In this document: positions 20,422 through 31,059 of the stretch, piece after piece | Layout of the letters: each line of letters starts with the position of its first letter | Numbering within the stretch: the first letter of the stretch is position 1 | From: Taxillus chinensis | Lineage: Eukaryota; Streptophyta; Magnoliopsida; Santalales; Loranthaceae | Length of the DNA: 64,000 nucleotides | Direction: 5' to 3' | Assembly: GCA_023512835.1 (NCBI GenBank) | Contig: CM042089.1 | Location: 23,031,519 to 23,095,518, forward strand | The notes under the pieces: model-generated | What the model saw: the letters and a program-made list of their open reading frames with translations, nothing else | Databases searched by the model: none | What the model was told of the DNA's origin: nothing | Made by a program: the position numbers and the translations under genes

Positions 20422-21408
20422 ATGATTACCTAACTTAACTTATATAGATAGGGCAAGCAGGGTCAATCCCACAAAGACAGTGCTGCTTCTCAGGTCACAG
20501 GTATATACTAGGGCTTGGCATAGATAATAGGAAAGATAAAATAATTAAATAATAATTATCTAATTTAACCTAATTCTTAGACTAACTATGGTGATGGAGC
20601 TAGTGGTGAGAGGTATTGAAATGGCTTTACACCTCAACTGTGATGGGTCTTTTATTAAATATGCCCTATATAAACTATGAACCTTGTTATGGTTAAAAAC
20701 CCAACTCTCTAATGTATTGACTATCGTCTTTCGAGTGATATGGCCATGTGCCACCCTATGTAGCAATATTCCTCTTTTTTTAGCAAGGGAAACAAAAGGA
20801 AATTTTCCTTTTTAGAAAAAAATAAAAAACAATTTTAATGAAATTATAAAAACATTGCCACAATTAATGTTGGCCCGAACCACTAGGACGTGAGCATCTG
20901 GGCTTAATCCCACTACCACTCGGGCCGTTGTTTTGGTTTTTCTATAAAGGGAAGAAAAAAAGAATGATAGTTAAAAGAAAAATGGTTTCACTTCAAAATA
21001 TTTGAGAAATGAAATTTTAACAATAAATATGTAAAAATTAAAGAAGAATCTAAGTGATCTTTTTGTGACCAAACTTGGTGATTTTCCTTCAGAAGTCTCA
21101 TTGGAAAAAAATGTTAGAAAGAAAACTGTAGTTTTTCTTCCTTGCTTTCTGCCTTTGGTTTCCAGGATCCCAAAATGCTTGCCCAGAATATTGCCTCTAG
21201 TTTTCTTCCCCAAAAGATCCGTCCAAGAAAAGATCTCCCGATGAAAAGATATATCTCCTCCTTTTTTCAAAAGAGTTGTCCCTCCCTTTGGTCCAGGGGT
21301 TGTCTATTTATAGGTGTTTAAAAGGAGATAGCCTGATGCTTGGAAATTGTGGAGCCACTAGGTATTTAATGGTTTGGCAGTCCCCATGGTTAATTATGGT
21401 GTCCAAGG
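20422..21408. other. Intergenic repeat-derived sequence
   Basis: The left edge (AGGGTCAATCCCACAAAGAC near 20459-20478) resembles a phrase common in plant gypsy untranslated regions. Around 20880-20930 is a GC-richer patch with an inverted TGGCCCGA/TCGGGCC pair. No coding domain is seen. Confidence 0.4.
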
Positions 21409-21766
21409 AATTTAAATAGGGATGGTAATGGGGCGGGTCATACCGGGTACCCGCCCCGCCCCGCCCCTAATGAGACGGGTTTGGGACAACTGTAATCGGG
21501 TTTGGGGCGGGTTTGGGACAGGTAGCTTTGACCCGGTTAGGATTCGGGGCGGGTTCGGGGCGGGATAACCCGTCCCAAACCCGTATATATAAGGTAAAAC
21601 AGCGAGTTTAATGGGTACCCGCCCCGCCCCGACCCTAATGGGACGGGTTTCGGGTCAACTTAAACAGGTTCAGGTCGGGTTTGAGATAATGACTTCTTAA
21701 ACGGGACGGGTTCGGGATAGGGGTGACCCGTCCCAAACCCGCCCCGTTCCTATCCCTAAATTTAAA
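21409..21766. mobile_element. hAT-type MITE with 8-bp TSD (copy 2)
   Basis: The element proper is 21417-21758 (342 bp), starting TAGGGATGGTAATGGGG and ending CCCCGTTCCTATCCCTA. It is flanked by a perfect 8-bp duplication AATTTAAA at 21409-21416 and 21759-21766. It is clearly the same family as 1169-1493, sharing GGGTCATACCGGGTACCC and GGGTTCGGGGCGGGATAACC. It has no coding capacity. Confidence 0.9.
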
Positions 21767-22035
21767 TATTTAAAATAACATTTAAATGTGAAGACTTCGA
21801 ATTCCCACGAAAAAGGAGTCTCAATGTTGTGCTAGTAGCAATTACAATGCTTGGGAAAGGGTTTTGCAGAGTCCTAATGCTGCATTGGTTTACTATATAT
21901 ATATTTGGAAAAAAATCGCGAGAATAAAGCCCTTAGATGATGCGTTGGACACAGGTTGGATGTCCTAGATTAGAAACCCGATCTTATTATAACTTTATTA
22001 GAGTCTTGGTTTAAGAATCCAGACCTTTGGAGTCA

Positions 22036-22577
22036 CTTCCAGATAGGGGTGTAAAATGGACCGCCGGTCCGCGGACCAGTCCGTGGTCCGTGCGGACCGG
22101 AGCGGACTGGACCAGAGAAATTCTGGTCCATTATAATCGCGGGCCTAAACGGACCGGTCCGTTTAGGCCCGGTCCATACGGACCAAATCCGTGCGGACGT
22201 GGACCGGTCCGCGGATCGGCTTTTTTTATTTTTAAAAAATAATTTTTAAAAAACTATTATATATTTTACTTAGTATATTAGTACCTAGAGCCTAAACCTA
22301 TTAATTTTAAAATAAATATTTAGAAATATAAACTATTGAATATAATTTTTAAATTAAAATTTTAAATTATTTTAAATAAAATTAAATTATAATAAATTTT
22401 AAAATAAATAAATAAATATGGACTGGTCCGCGAACCGGTCCGCGTCCGCATGCGGACCGGACCGGACCAGAAAAGTTTTGGTCCATTAAAAGTGCGGGCC
22501 TAAACGGGCTAGCCCGTTTAGGCCCGCTCCGTCACGGACCGGACCGGACCGGTCCGTTTTACACCCCTACTTCCAGA
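22036..22577. mobile_element. GGACCG-rich hAT-type MITE with 8-bp TSD
   Basis: The element proper is 22044-22569 (526 bp), with termini TAGGGGTGTAAAA and TTTTACACCCCTA (perfect 13-bp inverted repeat). The 8-bp duplication is CTTCCAGA at 22036-22043 and 22570-22577. The two ends are GC-rich GGACCGG/CCGGTCC strings and mirror each other. The middle (about 22210-22420) is very AT-rich. It is a different family from the two GGGCGGG elements and has no coding capacity. Confidence 0.9.
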
Positions 22578-22578
22578 C

Positions 22579-22709
22579 CTGTGGAACAGTTGTTCTGAAT
22601 TTTTAGGATTTTTCGGATCTATAGAGTAGTTATTCCGAATTTCTAGGTTTTTCTAGATGTATGAAGCAGTTATTCTGGATTTTTGGGTTTTGTTGGATCT
22701 ATAAAGCAT
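22579..22709 (+). repeat. 40-bp tandem repeat, about 3.3 copies
   Basis: Units start at 22579, 22619, 22659 and 22699, exactly 40 bp apart. The consensus contains AGTTATTCYGRATTTYTRGG and TTTTTMKGAT. It starts right next to the MITE at 22044-22569, whose target duplication lies in the first unit. Confidence 0.75.
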
Positions 22710-22792
22710 CTCGGTCTAAGTAAAAATGCACGGATTTGACCATGTTTGACCTTCGAATTTGGCCATTGACCTCCGAATTTGACCAATATCCA

Positions 22793-22905
22793 AGAATAAG
22801 GAATCTGGACTATCCACTGATGCAGAGTAAGGAATTCAGATCGCCCACTAATGCGAAATAAGGAATCTGGATCATCACTGTCATGGAATAAGGAATCCGT
22901 ATTTT
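22793..22905 (+). repeat. ~31-bp tandem repeat, about 3.5 copies
   Basis: Copies of AGAATAAGGAATCTGGA with variable tails begin near 22793, 22824, 22855 and 22885 (period 30-31). It is probably part of the same degraded retroelement LTR or UTR as the 40-bp repeat upstream. Confidence 0.6.
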
Positions 22906-23308
22906 ATCATCACGAATTGCGCGTATCTTAAAAAATACGAACTTGGGCTTAGTCATTATTTGACAACTTTACTTGGGCTTCCATGTACCTCTCTTGTTTT
23001 CATTTTCTGTGTAAAGAAGGCAGCTTTGTATATATACTGGACCAAGGAGAAAAAAATTGTTAATGTAGGACAAACATGCATATAAAAAAGCAAAATCGTG
23101 AAAAATGAGACAGATTTCTGGAGTAACTTTAAAAATTCATAATGTTCTTCACAAAGCTCAGATTATGATAAAATTAGTCTTGTTTTGCTAGAAATTTTAT
23201 TAGCTATCTTCTAAAATTGGAACTACTCAAAAAGGATAAACCTTTTGGGAGAAAATTGAGAAAAACTGTACCGTGATATATGGTGAAGTGAACATTCTGG
23301 CCATTAGT

Positions 23309-23670
23309 TTCAAAAAATCATAACTAATTGCAGACAAATCGGAATGACCTCAAATCAGTTGGAAATGATACATAAAGATGTTATCTAATCAAAGCAATTG
23401 AACTTGACTGATTACGGTAAGTATTGAGAAAGTTATTAGCAAAATAAGGCACTGCACATCAGTTGTCCCACCCAAACTTGATTACCGACTTCAAAAAATC
23501 ATAACTAATTTTATAAAGACCGAAATAACTTCAAACCAGTTAGAAATGATAGATAATGATATTAGTTAACCAATTCACGTGACTTTGTTTGATTCCAACA
23601 AGTATTGAGAAAATTATTAGAAAAACAATGCACTGCGCATTGGCTATCCAATCCAAATTCGTACAAAACT
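23309..23670 (+). repeat. 181-bp imperfect tandem duplication
   Basis: Two diverged copies begin TTCAAAAAATCATAACTAATT at 23309 and 23490. Both continue through similar phrases, such as AGTATTGAGAAARTTATTAG and ATGCACTGCRCAT. No coding content. It lies just upstream of the copia relic and may belong to a larger retroelement. Confidence 0.65.
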
Positions 23671-23859
23671 TGATCCTTTTGGAAATTACTATAATATGTT
23701 GCAAAACAATCCAAAATCTCCAAAAATACTACAAACAACTATTAGAGCATAAAAATAGGAAATTAAGTACAAATGGGGTTAAAACATATATGAGTAATGT
23801 AAAACACACCCCAAAATAGCCGCTAATTAGGAGTCATTTTGACCCTATTATAACTCCAA

Positions 23860-25545
23860 ACTTGAAGTCAAAGGAAGAGGAAGAATTCATATATTCCTAA
23901 AGAATGGTGGTGAATCCTTCATCAGAGATGTCTACTATGTTCCAAACATGAAGAGTAATGTCCTAAGTATTGAACAATTACTGCAAAAGGGCCACGCAGT
24001 GCACATAGAGAACGATGCACTCATGTTGAGAGATAGAAATAGCAAATTGATCGCACACATGCATATGATGGTGAATCGGATGTTCCCTCTGACGTTAAAT
24101 ACAAAGATAGTAAAGTGTTTTCTAGGACATATCAAAGACGAGACATAGAGATGGCATTACCAATTCGGCCATATCAATTTTCAAAGCTTGAAAATGCTGT
24201 CATCTAGAAGGATGGTTCAAGGCCTTTCACATCTTAATATTACAGACCATGACTGTGAAAGTTGTGTTCTCGAGAAGCAATCTCGCTTCCCTTTCCCAAG
24301 TGGCGAGTCCTAGAGATCTAGAGCACCATTGCAGTTGGTGTATACGGATGTTTGTGGGCCATTGGATCCAATTACCAATGGAGGTAATAAATATTTCATA
24401 ACATTTATTGATGATTTTAGCAGGAAGATATGGGTGTACTTTCTAAAGAAGAAAGTTGCAACCTTGACAGTGTTCAAAATTTTCAAAAAATAAGTTGAAG
24501 TTGAGAGCCAACATAGTCTTGTGATGATAAGATCAGATATATGGGGTGAATACACCTCGAAGGCATTTCAAGATTTTTGCAAAATAACTGGAGTTTGGCA
24601 TCAATTTACCATTACATACACTCTATAATAGAACGGAGTCGTGGAGAGGAAGAACCGAACCATCATGGATATGGCGTGGTTCATGCTAAAGGAGCGAGGA
24701 CTGCCTCGACAATTTTGGGCAGATACCATTTACACTACTGTTTATTTATTGAACATGTGTCCAACGAGTAGAGTTAAAGACATAACACCGCAAGAAGCAT
24801 AGAGTGGATGGAAGTCGCGTGGTCACATCTTCGGATCTTCGGATGTGTGGTATATGCCCAAGTACCAAAAGCAAGAAGAAAGAAGCTAAATGATCGTGGT
24901 TAGAAGGCATCTTCATCGGCTATAGGAAGGAATCAAAGGTGTACAAGCTCTATAACCCACTTACCAAGAAAGTGGTGGTTAGTAGAGATGTCATCTTCCG
25001 AGAAGAAGAGTCATGGAGTTTTAATAATAATAATAATGTAGGAAAAAAGTTGTAATTGTAAATGAGATGGATAAGCAAGCACAAGCTGTTGCACCAGATG
25101 CTATAACAACACTTCAATATCCTCAACCACCTTCGACACACCAAAACAATGGAGTATCAAGCTCATCTACATCAAGTAATGGAACTAAAAGATTTAATAT
25201 CACTCTATTCAGGATGAAGAGTTTGGATGACATTTATATAGAAACAGAAGAGGTAAACTTGTTTTGTTTGTATGTAGATCATGAACCAATAAACTTTGAG
25301 GAAGCTGCTCAAGAATAGTGTTGGAGATTTGCTATGGAGGACGAGATCCAAGCCATTGAAAAGATTGATACATGGGAGTTGTCAAATCTCTCACCAAAAA
25401 AAAAGTCATAGGAGTCAAATGACTGTACAGGATCAAGCGCAAGGCAAATGGAGATATTGATCGGTACAAGGCAAAACTTGTAGTTAAAGGCTACAAGTAA
25501 AAGCATGGAATTGATTATAATGAATTTTTTGCTCGAATCGATGGT
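23860..25545 (+). pseudogene. Decayed Ty1/copia polyprotein (GAG-pre-integrase, integrase, start of RT)
   Basis: Several frames together read as a copia polyprotein. They are DVYYVPNMKSNVLSIEQLL and the H..H..C..C GAG-pre-integrase zinc region (HYQFGHINFQSLKML, CESCVLEKQSRFPF); then integrase core phrases (PLQLVYTDVCGPL, YFITFIDDFSRKIWVYFLK, NGVVERKNRTIMDMA, LPRQFWADTIYTTVYLLN); and last the beginning of RT (MEDEIQAIEKIDTWELS, YRIKRKANGDIDRYKAKLV). Many stops and frameshifts are present, and gag and most of RT are missing. No LTRs were found. Confidence 0.85.
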
Positions 25546-26480
25546 TATTTATAAGAGAATGAATTTATGAATTGCCCATATGAGCACTCGATCTACGTAA
25601 AAAGACTATGATCAGAAAACAGATGGAATTAAGGAGTGAAAGTGTCAAATATTAAATTTTAATAAAATACTCTATAATTACATGCACACTCACACATACA
25701 CACACACACACATATATATATATACACATCAAAAGTGACCCCCCCCCCCTCCCTCCCCCCACTCTGATGGTATGAAATTGTAGTTCAATAAAAGTATGTT
25801 TTGTATCTATTATCTCTCTATATTTCTTCCCATCTCTATATATTGATTCCAACATATATATCCTTTAATGTATAATGATAATTATTTTCATTTTAAACAT
25901 ATAGTTGTGCCAATTCGTAATAGATAAATTCATAAATTGTACTTAATTTATTTAATCCAAAATTATAACAAAATCACTAAAATATCTTTTCAAGGTCACA
26001 GTTTATAATGAATCCAATTATAATTAAAATGTTTAAAATTTTAATCACATCTCCCATCAAATAATAACAACATTCAGCCACTAAGAGCATTCGCATCCGG
26101 CTCAATAAATCTTAAATTTAGCTAAATATTGCTTAAAAAGAAATAAAAACTTTCCACATCAGTCTCAATAAAATAGTTATAAATTTGAAGAGACTTATTT
26201 CACTCGCCAGATTTGGCGTGTCATTATGTGTTCACTACTTTTTTAAAAAAGTAAAATAATATTTCTCTCTCCTCTCTTTTAATAATATTTAGAATAGGCA
26301 ATAATATTTCTCTCTCTCTCTCAATAAAGTTTTAAATAAAGTAATATTTTAATTGAAATAGTGAAAGTTTGAAGAGGTTATTATTTTATGTTGTAAAATT
26401 AAACTAGTTATAATTTATAAAATGTAATATTTAACTAAATTATAACTTATTTTTGGTGATGAATGGTATTATCAAACGAC
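25546..26480. other. AT-rich spacer with simple repeats
   Basis: It contains a (CA)n/(TA)n tract near 25684-25728 and a C-rich run near 25740-25760. GAGCATTCGCATCCGG near 26088 resembles the terminus of a common plant MITE, but no matching right end was located. No gene seen. Confidence 0.45.
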
Positions 26481-26500
26481 TAACACCTAAGAGCATTAGG

Positions 26501-26767
26501 TGTAGACTCTTCAAATTTTTAGCTAAATTTATCTACATGAACCAATATGGATACAAATTATACTCGAAATTTGTGTTTTCAATACAAACTTTATTAAAAC
26601 TCAAACATCGAGGCACTAACTATTTAAATTTAATTAAATTTAAATAGCCGGTGTCTCGATGTTTGGATTTTAACAAAGTTCGTAATTAAAATATAAATCT
26701 CGAGTATAATTTGTGGTCCATATTATTGCATATATGCAAATTTAACTAAAAATTTGAAGAGTCTACA
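26501..26767. mobile_element. Foldback (inverted-repeat) MITE-like element
   Basis: Two arms of about 130 bp form a near-complete hairpin. TGTAGACTCTTCAAATTTTT at 26501 is mirrored by AAAAATTTGAAGAGTCTACA ending at 26767. The arms meet near 26635 in AAATTTAATTAAATTT. Inner parts such as TCAAACATCGAG / CTCGATGTTTGG also pair, with scattered mismatches. The transposon superfamily is uncertain; outer flanks give no clear target duplication. Confidence 0.65.
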
Positions 26768-27071
26768 TGGCACGTCAATTGTGAGAGATGAAAGTACACT
26801 TGAGTCGCTCACCACCTTGAGAGATGTGAAATCAAATTGTGTGAGATAGATGAAGTAAACGCGTGAGTCGCTCGCCCTCGGTATTTGATATTTGCTGAGC
26901 CATTTTGATGGATGCTTCAGCATTTTGGATTGCATATGAATAAATGCCCATCTTTATTTTGAGGCCTGTACCCGCGGGCTCCCATTACTCGACAGCCGTC
27001 CATTCTTGTGGTACTGTGTGTGTAATTATGCTTTGGCACTATTGCCTTGCGTTGCCCCTCCGCCGACGCCA

Positions 27072-27079
27072 TATAAATA
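27072..27079 (+). promoter_or_regulatory. TATA box of the metallothionein-like gene
   Basis: CATATAAATAGATAG lies about 98 bases before the ATG at 27170. A pyrimidine-rich leader (CAATCTCTCTCCCACCCCCT) follows, as in highly expressed plant genes. Start of transcription is expected near 27100. Confidence 0.6.
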
Positions 27080-27169
27080 GATAGCCAATGCACCCATACT
27101 GAGAACCACAGCAATCCCAAAGCCTTCTATTGCATTTCAACAATCTCTCTCCCACCCCCTCCATCAACC

Positions 27170-27765
27170 ATGTGCTATTGTGGCGACTGCGACTGCGACT
27201 GCTCTAAGTGCCGGTGTGTGTGAGTACTTTCCCATCCTTCCTCCCTTCGACGGCATTATTACAATGTTTATAAGAGTTTCAACTTGATATATATATATAT
27301 GCGCGTGCGCGCGCTTATTAGTAAAAATGTCTTTATTTTTACTTGATAGATGACACGAATTAATTATTATGTTGACGTTAAATATGTGTGCTTTGAAACT
27401 GCAGGAAGAAGAGAAGCAGCTATGGTGTTGACATCATTGAAACTGAGAAAAGGTATACTTCCCATCTTGCCTATACAAATCTGCATATATGTTTGGAAAG
27501 AAAGAAAAAAACCGATATAAAAAATTTAGTCCTTGATTTCACTGGGCTCTGATGGTTATTGTGCAGCTTCGTTGACACGAGGGTGGTGGGGATGGGGATG
27601 ACCGAGAGCGGCCGCCGCTGCAAGTGCAGGGCTAACCCCTCTTCCACCACTGCAACTGCGGTCACTAAATATGTATCACAGTACGGAATACATATGTATC
27701 AGTATGATAAGTATAGTGGGGGCGGTAATGACGGTTGTGGTGGCTACAGGATAAAATTATTTTAA
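27170..27765 (+). CDS. Type-3 metallothionein-like protein, C-terminal cysteine domain disrupted
   Basis: Exons are 27170-27219, 27405-27452 and 27567-27765, with GT-AG introns whose phases join exactly (98 codons). Exon 1 encodes the Cys-rich head MCYCGDCDCDCSKCRC. Exon 2 encodes KKRSSYGVDIIETEK, the signature spacer of plant type-3 metallothioneins. Exon 3 continues SFVDTRVV and reaches CKC. Type-3 proteins normally end soon after in a C-x-C-rich tail near residue 65. Here the frame runs on with no further cysteine pairs to TAA at 27763-27765, while the +1 frame at 27651-27668 encodes CNCGH-stop, a normal-looking tail. A 1-base indel between 27633 and 27651 (real or assembly error) is therefore likely. 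The family binds Cu/Zn in the cytosol. AATAAA follows at 27768. Confidence 0.75.
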
Positions 27766-27773
27766 TGAATAAA

Positions 27774-29190
27774 CATTTGACGTAGCCGGAATAGGAGTTG
27801 TGTTATCCGGCAATATCAGTCCCCTATTTTAATTTTGCACTTGGGATTTCGTTCTGCTACTTCTACTTTACTACTTTGATGTTTAAGTTGTCTACACCAT
27901 TTGGAGAAGAAATAAATTGCTTTGCACGATTCAAGATGACCTTTTTTTCCCTTTTCTTTAATTATATTTTCGTTTATTTAAGTGTGTTTCTTTTATGTTT
28001 AGCTTGACAAGAATTAATGAGCGAGAATTTAGAATTCGTGTTGAATTGTAATTTAAAAATAATTTATATTTGAAAAGAGAAAAAATATATTTTAAAAAGA
28101 ATATTTTTAAAAAATTAAATTTTAAAAATAATATTTGGTGAGTTCAAGTAATAAAATAGAGAAAAAGTATAAAATTAAAAATTTAAAAAATTATTTGAAT
28201 TTTCCAATAGAATTGAGCTTAAATTTGAATACAGAAAATATTTAGAAATAATTTTTAAAAATAGTTACAAGATCCACTGTTTTAAAAACTATTTTTAAAT
28301 TTATATTATTATTAAATTAATGTGATCATACACTAGACACATCATTTTAAAAAACAATCCGAAAAAGGCTCGTACTAAACATCTCCTGGGTCATTTTATG
28401 TTCTAGGGGTTCAAGGCTATATCAAAACCCTTGTTGTAATAGTTTGAAATATAATATATTATTATTAATTATGGATTTATTAATTTGATTTGGTGTTTCA
28501 TCAAATATCTCTAAGGTTTTTCATTGATTGAACTCTTCTTTTTCTTCTCTGTTGTGTCCAATCGTACCAAAACCATAAAGACTTGCCATGTATGATGGTC
28601 AATAATGATAACGGAAGAGAAAACCCTAGCGACATTGGTCACAAGGATAGTGAGGTCTAGAAAGTGATTGGTTAGCAACATTAGTCGATAGAGAGGTAAT
28701 AGTGTAGCAACTCATGCAGCGGTTGTTAACAATGGTCATTTCTACCATCATTATATATGTTTATTTGGGGTTATTTTATGTTGAAATGCTCTATAAACCA
28801 TTTACTTCATTTTGTTTTCTCTAAAAAAATTGAACTAATTCCTAGCAATTGTACCACTTTCGGAGTGTTTTAGAGTATATTATGCATTACAGGATAAGAA
28901 TGCAATTAAATAGGCAGGTTGGACATGCGCAAGTTCTCTAAATATGCCTTGCATAGATCGCTACACGAAACGTGCCATTGTAGTCTACCTGACACGTATG
29001 TTGTTGCACGAGTTGTCCTAGTGTATAACTACACAACATGACACCTACACAAAATGGAGAGATTTGTTCTCTACGAAATGTGTTGTTTTATGTTAAATGC
29101 TAACCCTATTTGTTCCTTTTTCAATGCCGAGTTATTTAAGGTTTATTTATTAAGGGTATAAGAGGAATTTCATGCCAAAACAAGACTCAT
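27774..29190. other. Intergenic AT-rich sequence
   Basis: 3' flank of the metallothionein-like gene and spacer. The part near 28030-28330 is dominated by A/T runs. No coding domain or structural RNA was recognised. Confidence 0.5.
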
Positions 29191-29196
29191 ATAGTA

Positions 29197-30125
29197 TATT
29201 TGGTACGTGGTAATCAAAATGAGAGGAATGAAATCAACATGAAAATTTAATTGACATAGGAATCGAAATGGAATGGTCCATTACTTTGACTTTATTTGGT
29301 ACGCAGAGTAATATATTAACTAAATGTCTAAAATATCCTCATAATTATTAAAATTTATTAAATAAAAATTTTATTTTCTCCTTTTACATGTTTTTCTTTT
29401 GTTCAGATCTGCATGCAGGGGGGAGATATTTTCATTTTTCTTATTCCCTATCCACCACCTTTAATCTATAGTGCATCGAGGAGGTACAACCCCACAACAG
29501 CAACAACAGAGCAAATGAAGGTTGCCAAGCCCAATCTACTTGTTAGCAAAGGTAGATGTCACCAGGGTTGTTGGTACCTATGCGGTGGAGCAAGCGAAAA
29601 TTGTGGAGCCTGATCTAGCCTCTGCGCTCTCAACCGAGGCACCTACTTGGCTTCCCACACTGCATGTCCTCCCACGCTACTTGGCTTCCCATACTACATT
29701 TCCTCTCACACCGCCTGGTTGACCTTGTACGACTTATAGGAGTAGGAGGAGAAGTCACCGAAACAACAAAAACCAATTTGCGGTGGTTACTAGCAGCAAA
29801 GTTGGAATCGTTTAGGCATCCCCCACATAATCTGGGTAGAGGCTACCATAGCTTTTGGGTTTTGAGTCATGGCCTTTGATTGGCTAGAGGGATCGATGTG
29901 TTCATCAACTACAATGCATTAGTGAAAAAAGTAAAAGAAAACAAAAATAAAAAGGTTCCTTTATGCAAGAGAATCTTTGTACACCTAGTATATGAGAGGA
30001 ATCAATTTACCCTTACTTAGGGGTATAATCTTCCCACAAGAAATGATACATTCTTTCCTATTTGCATACCAAATGTGGGAAAATAATGAACTTTGATTCT
30101 TTTCCTTTTCTGCATACCAAACAAA
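29197..30125. mobile_element. Possible TIR element sharing its end with 58320-58475
   Basis: The left edge ATTTGGTACGTGGTAATC and right edge CTGCATACCAAACAAAGCC are roughly inverted. The last ~150 bases (GGGGTATAATCTTCCC..., TATTTGCATACCAAA) recur at 58355-58475, showing a repeat family. The middle (29410-29880) is GC-richer and may be captured sequence, but I do not recognise it. Superfamily and exact ends are uncertain. Confidence 0.4.
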
Positions 30126-30129
30126 GCCA

Positions 30130-31050
30130 CTTCCAATAATATGCCATTTAGGCCATTATTTTGAAGGACAGTGGATCCAGGACTAAAAACTACATGATTG
30201 GGAGGACGGAGAATTGACGAGAAGATTAGAGACAGGAGAATTGATGTAGAAGAGATCTATATTGCTACATTCTCGGTGTCTATTGTTATATCCCTATTCA
30301 GTATGTTAAACAATAGTTTTGAGTTAATTTATCCAATTACCATAAACTAAATCCCTTATTCTAAGGTTATGACGTAATTGAATTATTATTTTGTTATGAT
30401 TTTATGTAATTTGATATTATATTAATTTTATATATTAGTTTATTGTGTTTAACACACCTGTGATCATGGTCATCGTTCATAGTTTTGGTAATTCAATTTT
30501 GGGCTTTTGAAGCTTTGGGTTTGTGGTTTAGTTGATTTGGATCATGAACAACTAGAACTTATTTGCCCATCTTTTTATCATGAATTAAGTGTATAAGGTT
30601 GTTGTGATGACATAATGAGGATTTATCATAACTAAATCATCAAACAAGTACCTTTAAAATGAAATCATTATCCTAAAAGTGTCTTGTCAACAAATCTTCC
30701 TCTGTTCCACTAACTGTACCCTTAAAGTATGTCAAATAACTTAGCTAAAACAATATTTAGCTAAAATTTTACTTTAATAGATTAACTATTATATTAGTTA
30801 AATTTAGTTATAATTATAATTTTATCTAAATATAATTATACTTATAGTTATACAACATCAACCACATACTTCACACTCCTTCCAAAACCCCATCATACTC
30901 TTCCACTTCTTCTTGCCCACAACCATCCACATTCGCAGGTGAATACTTGCCAAAACACTAACCAAGCTACCTCTATCGCTAGTTGAAGTTGTTGTTGGAA
31001 ACCAAACAAAGGTAACTCAAATCCCTACAAGAGACCCAAATGTAAATACT
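30130..31050. other. AT-rich intergenic sequence
   Basis: Nothing coding recognised. A/T-rich throughout, with TTTAGCTAAAATTT near 30758-30771 and TAATTATAATTTTATC-like runs. Confidence 0.45.
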
Positions 31051-31059
31051 CATATTTGG

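Noticed and set aside
22027..22242. 71-codon frame over the GGACCG MITE
   Set aside because: It results from repetitive GC-rich MITE sequence without stops; no domain.
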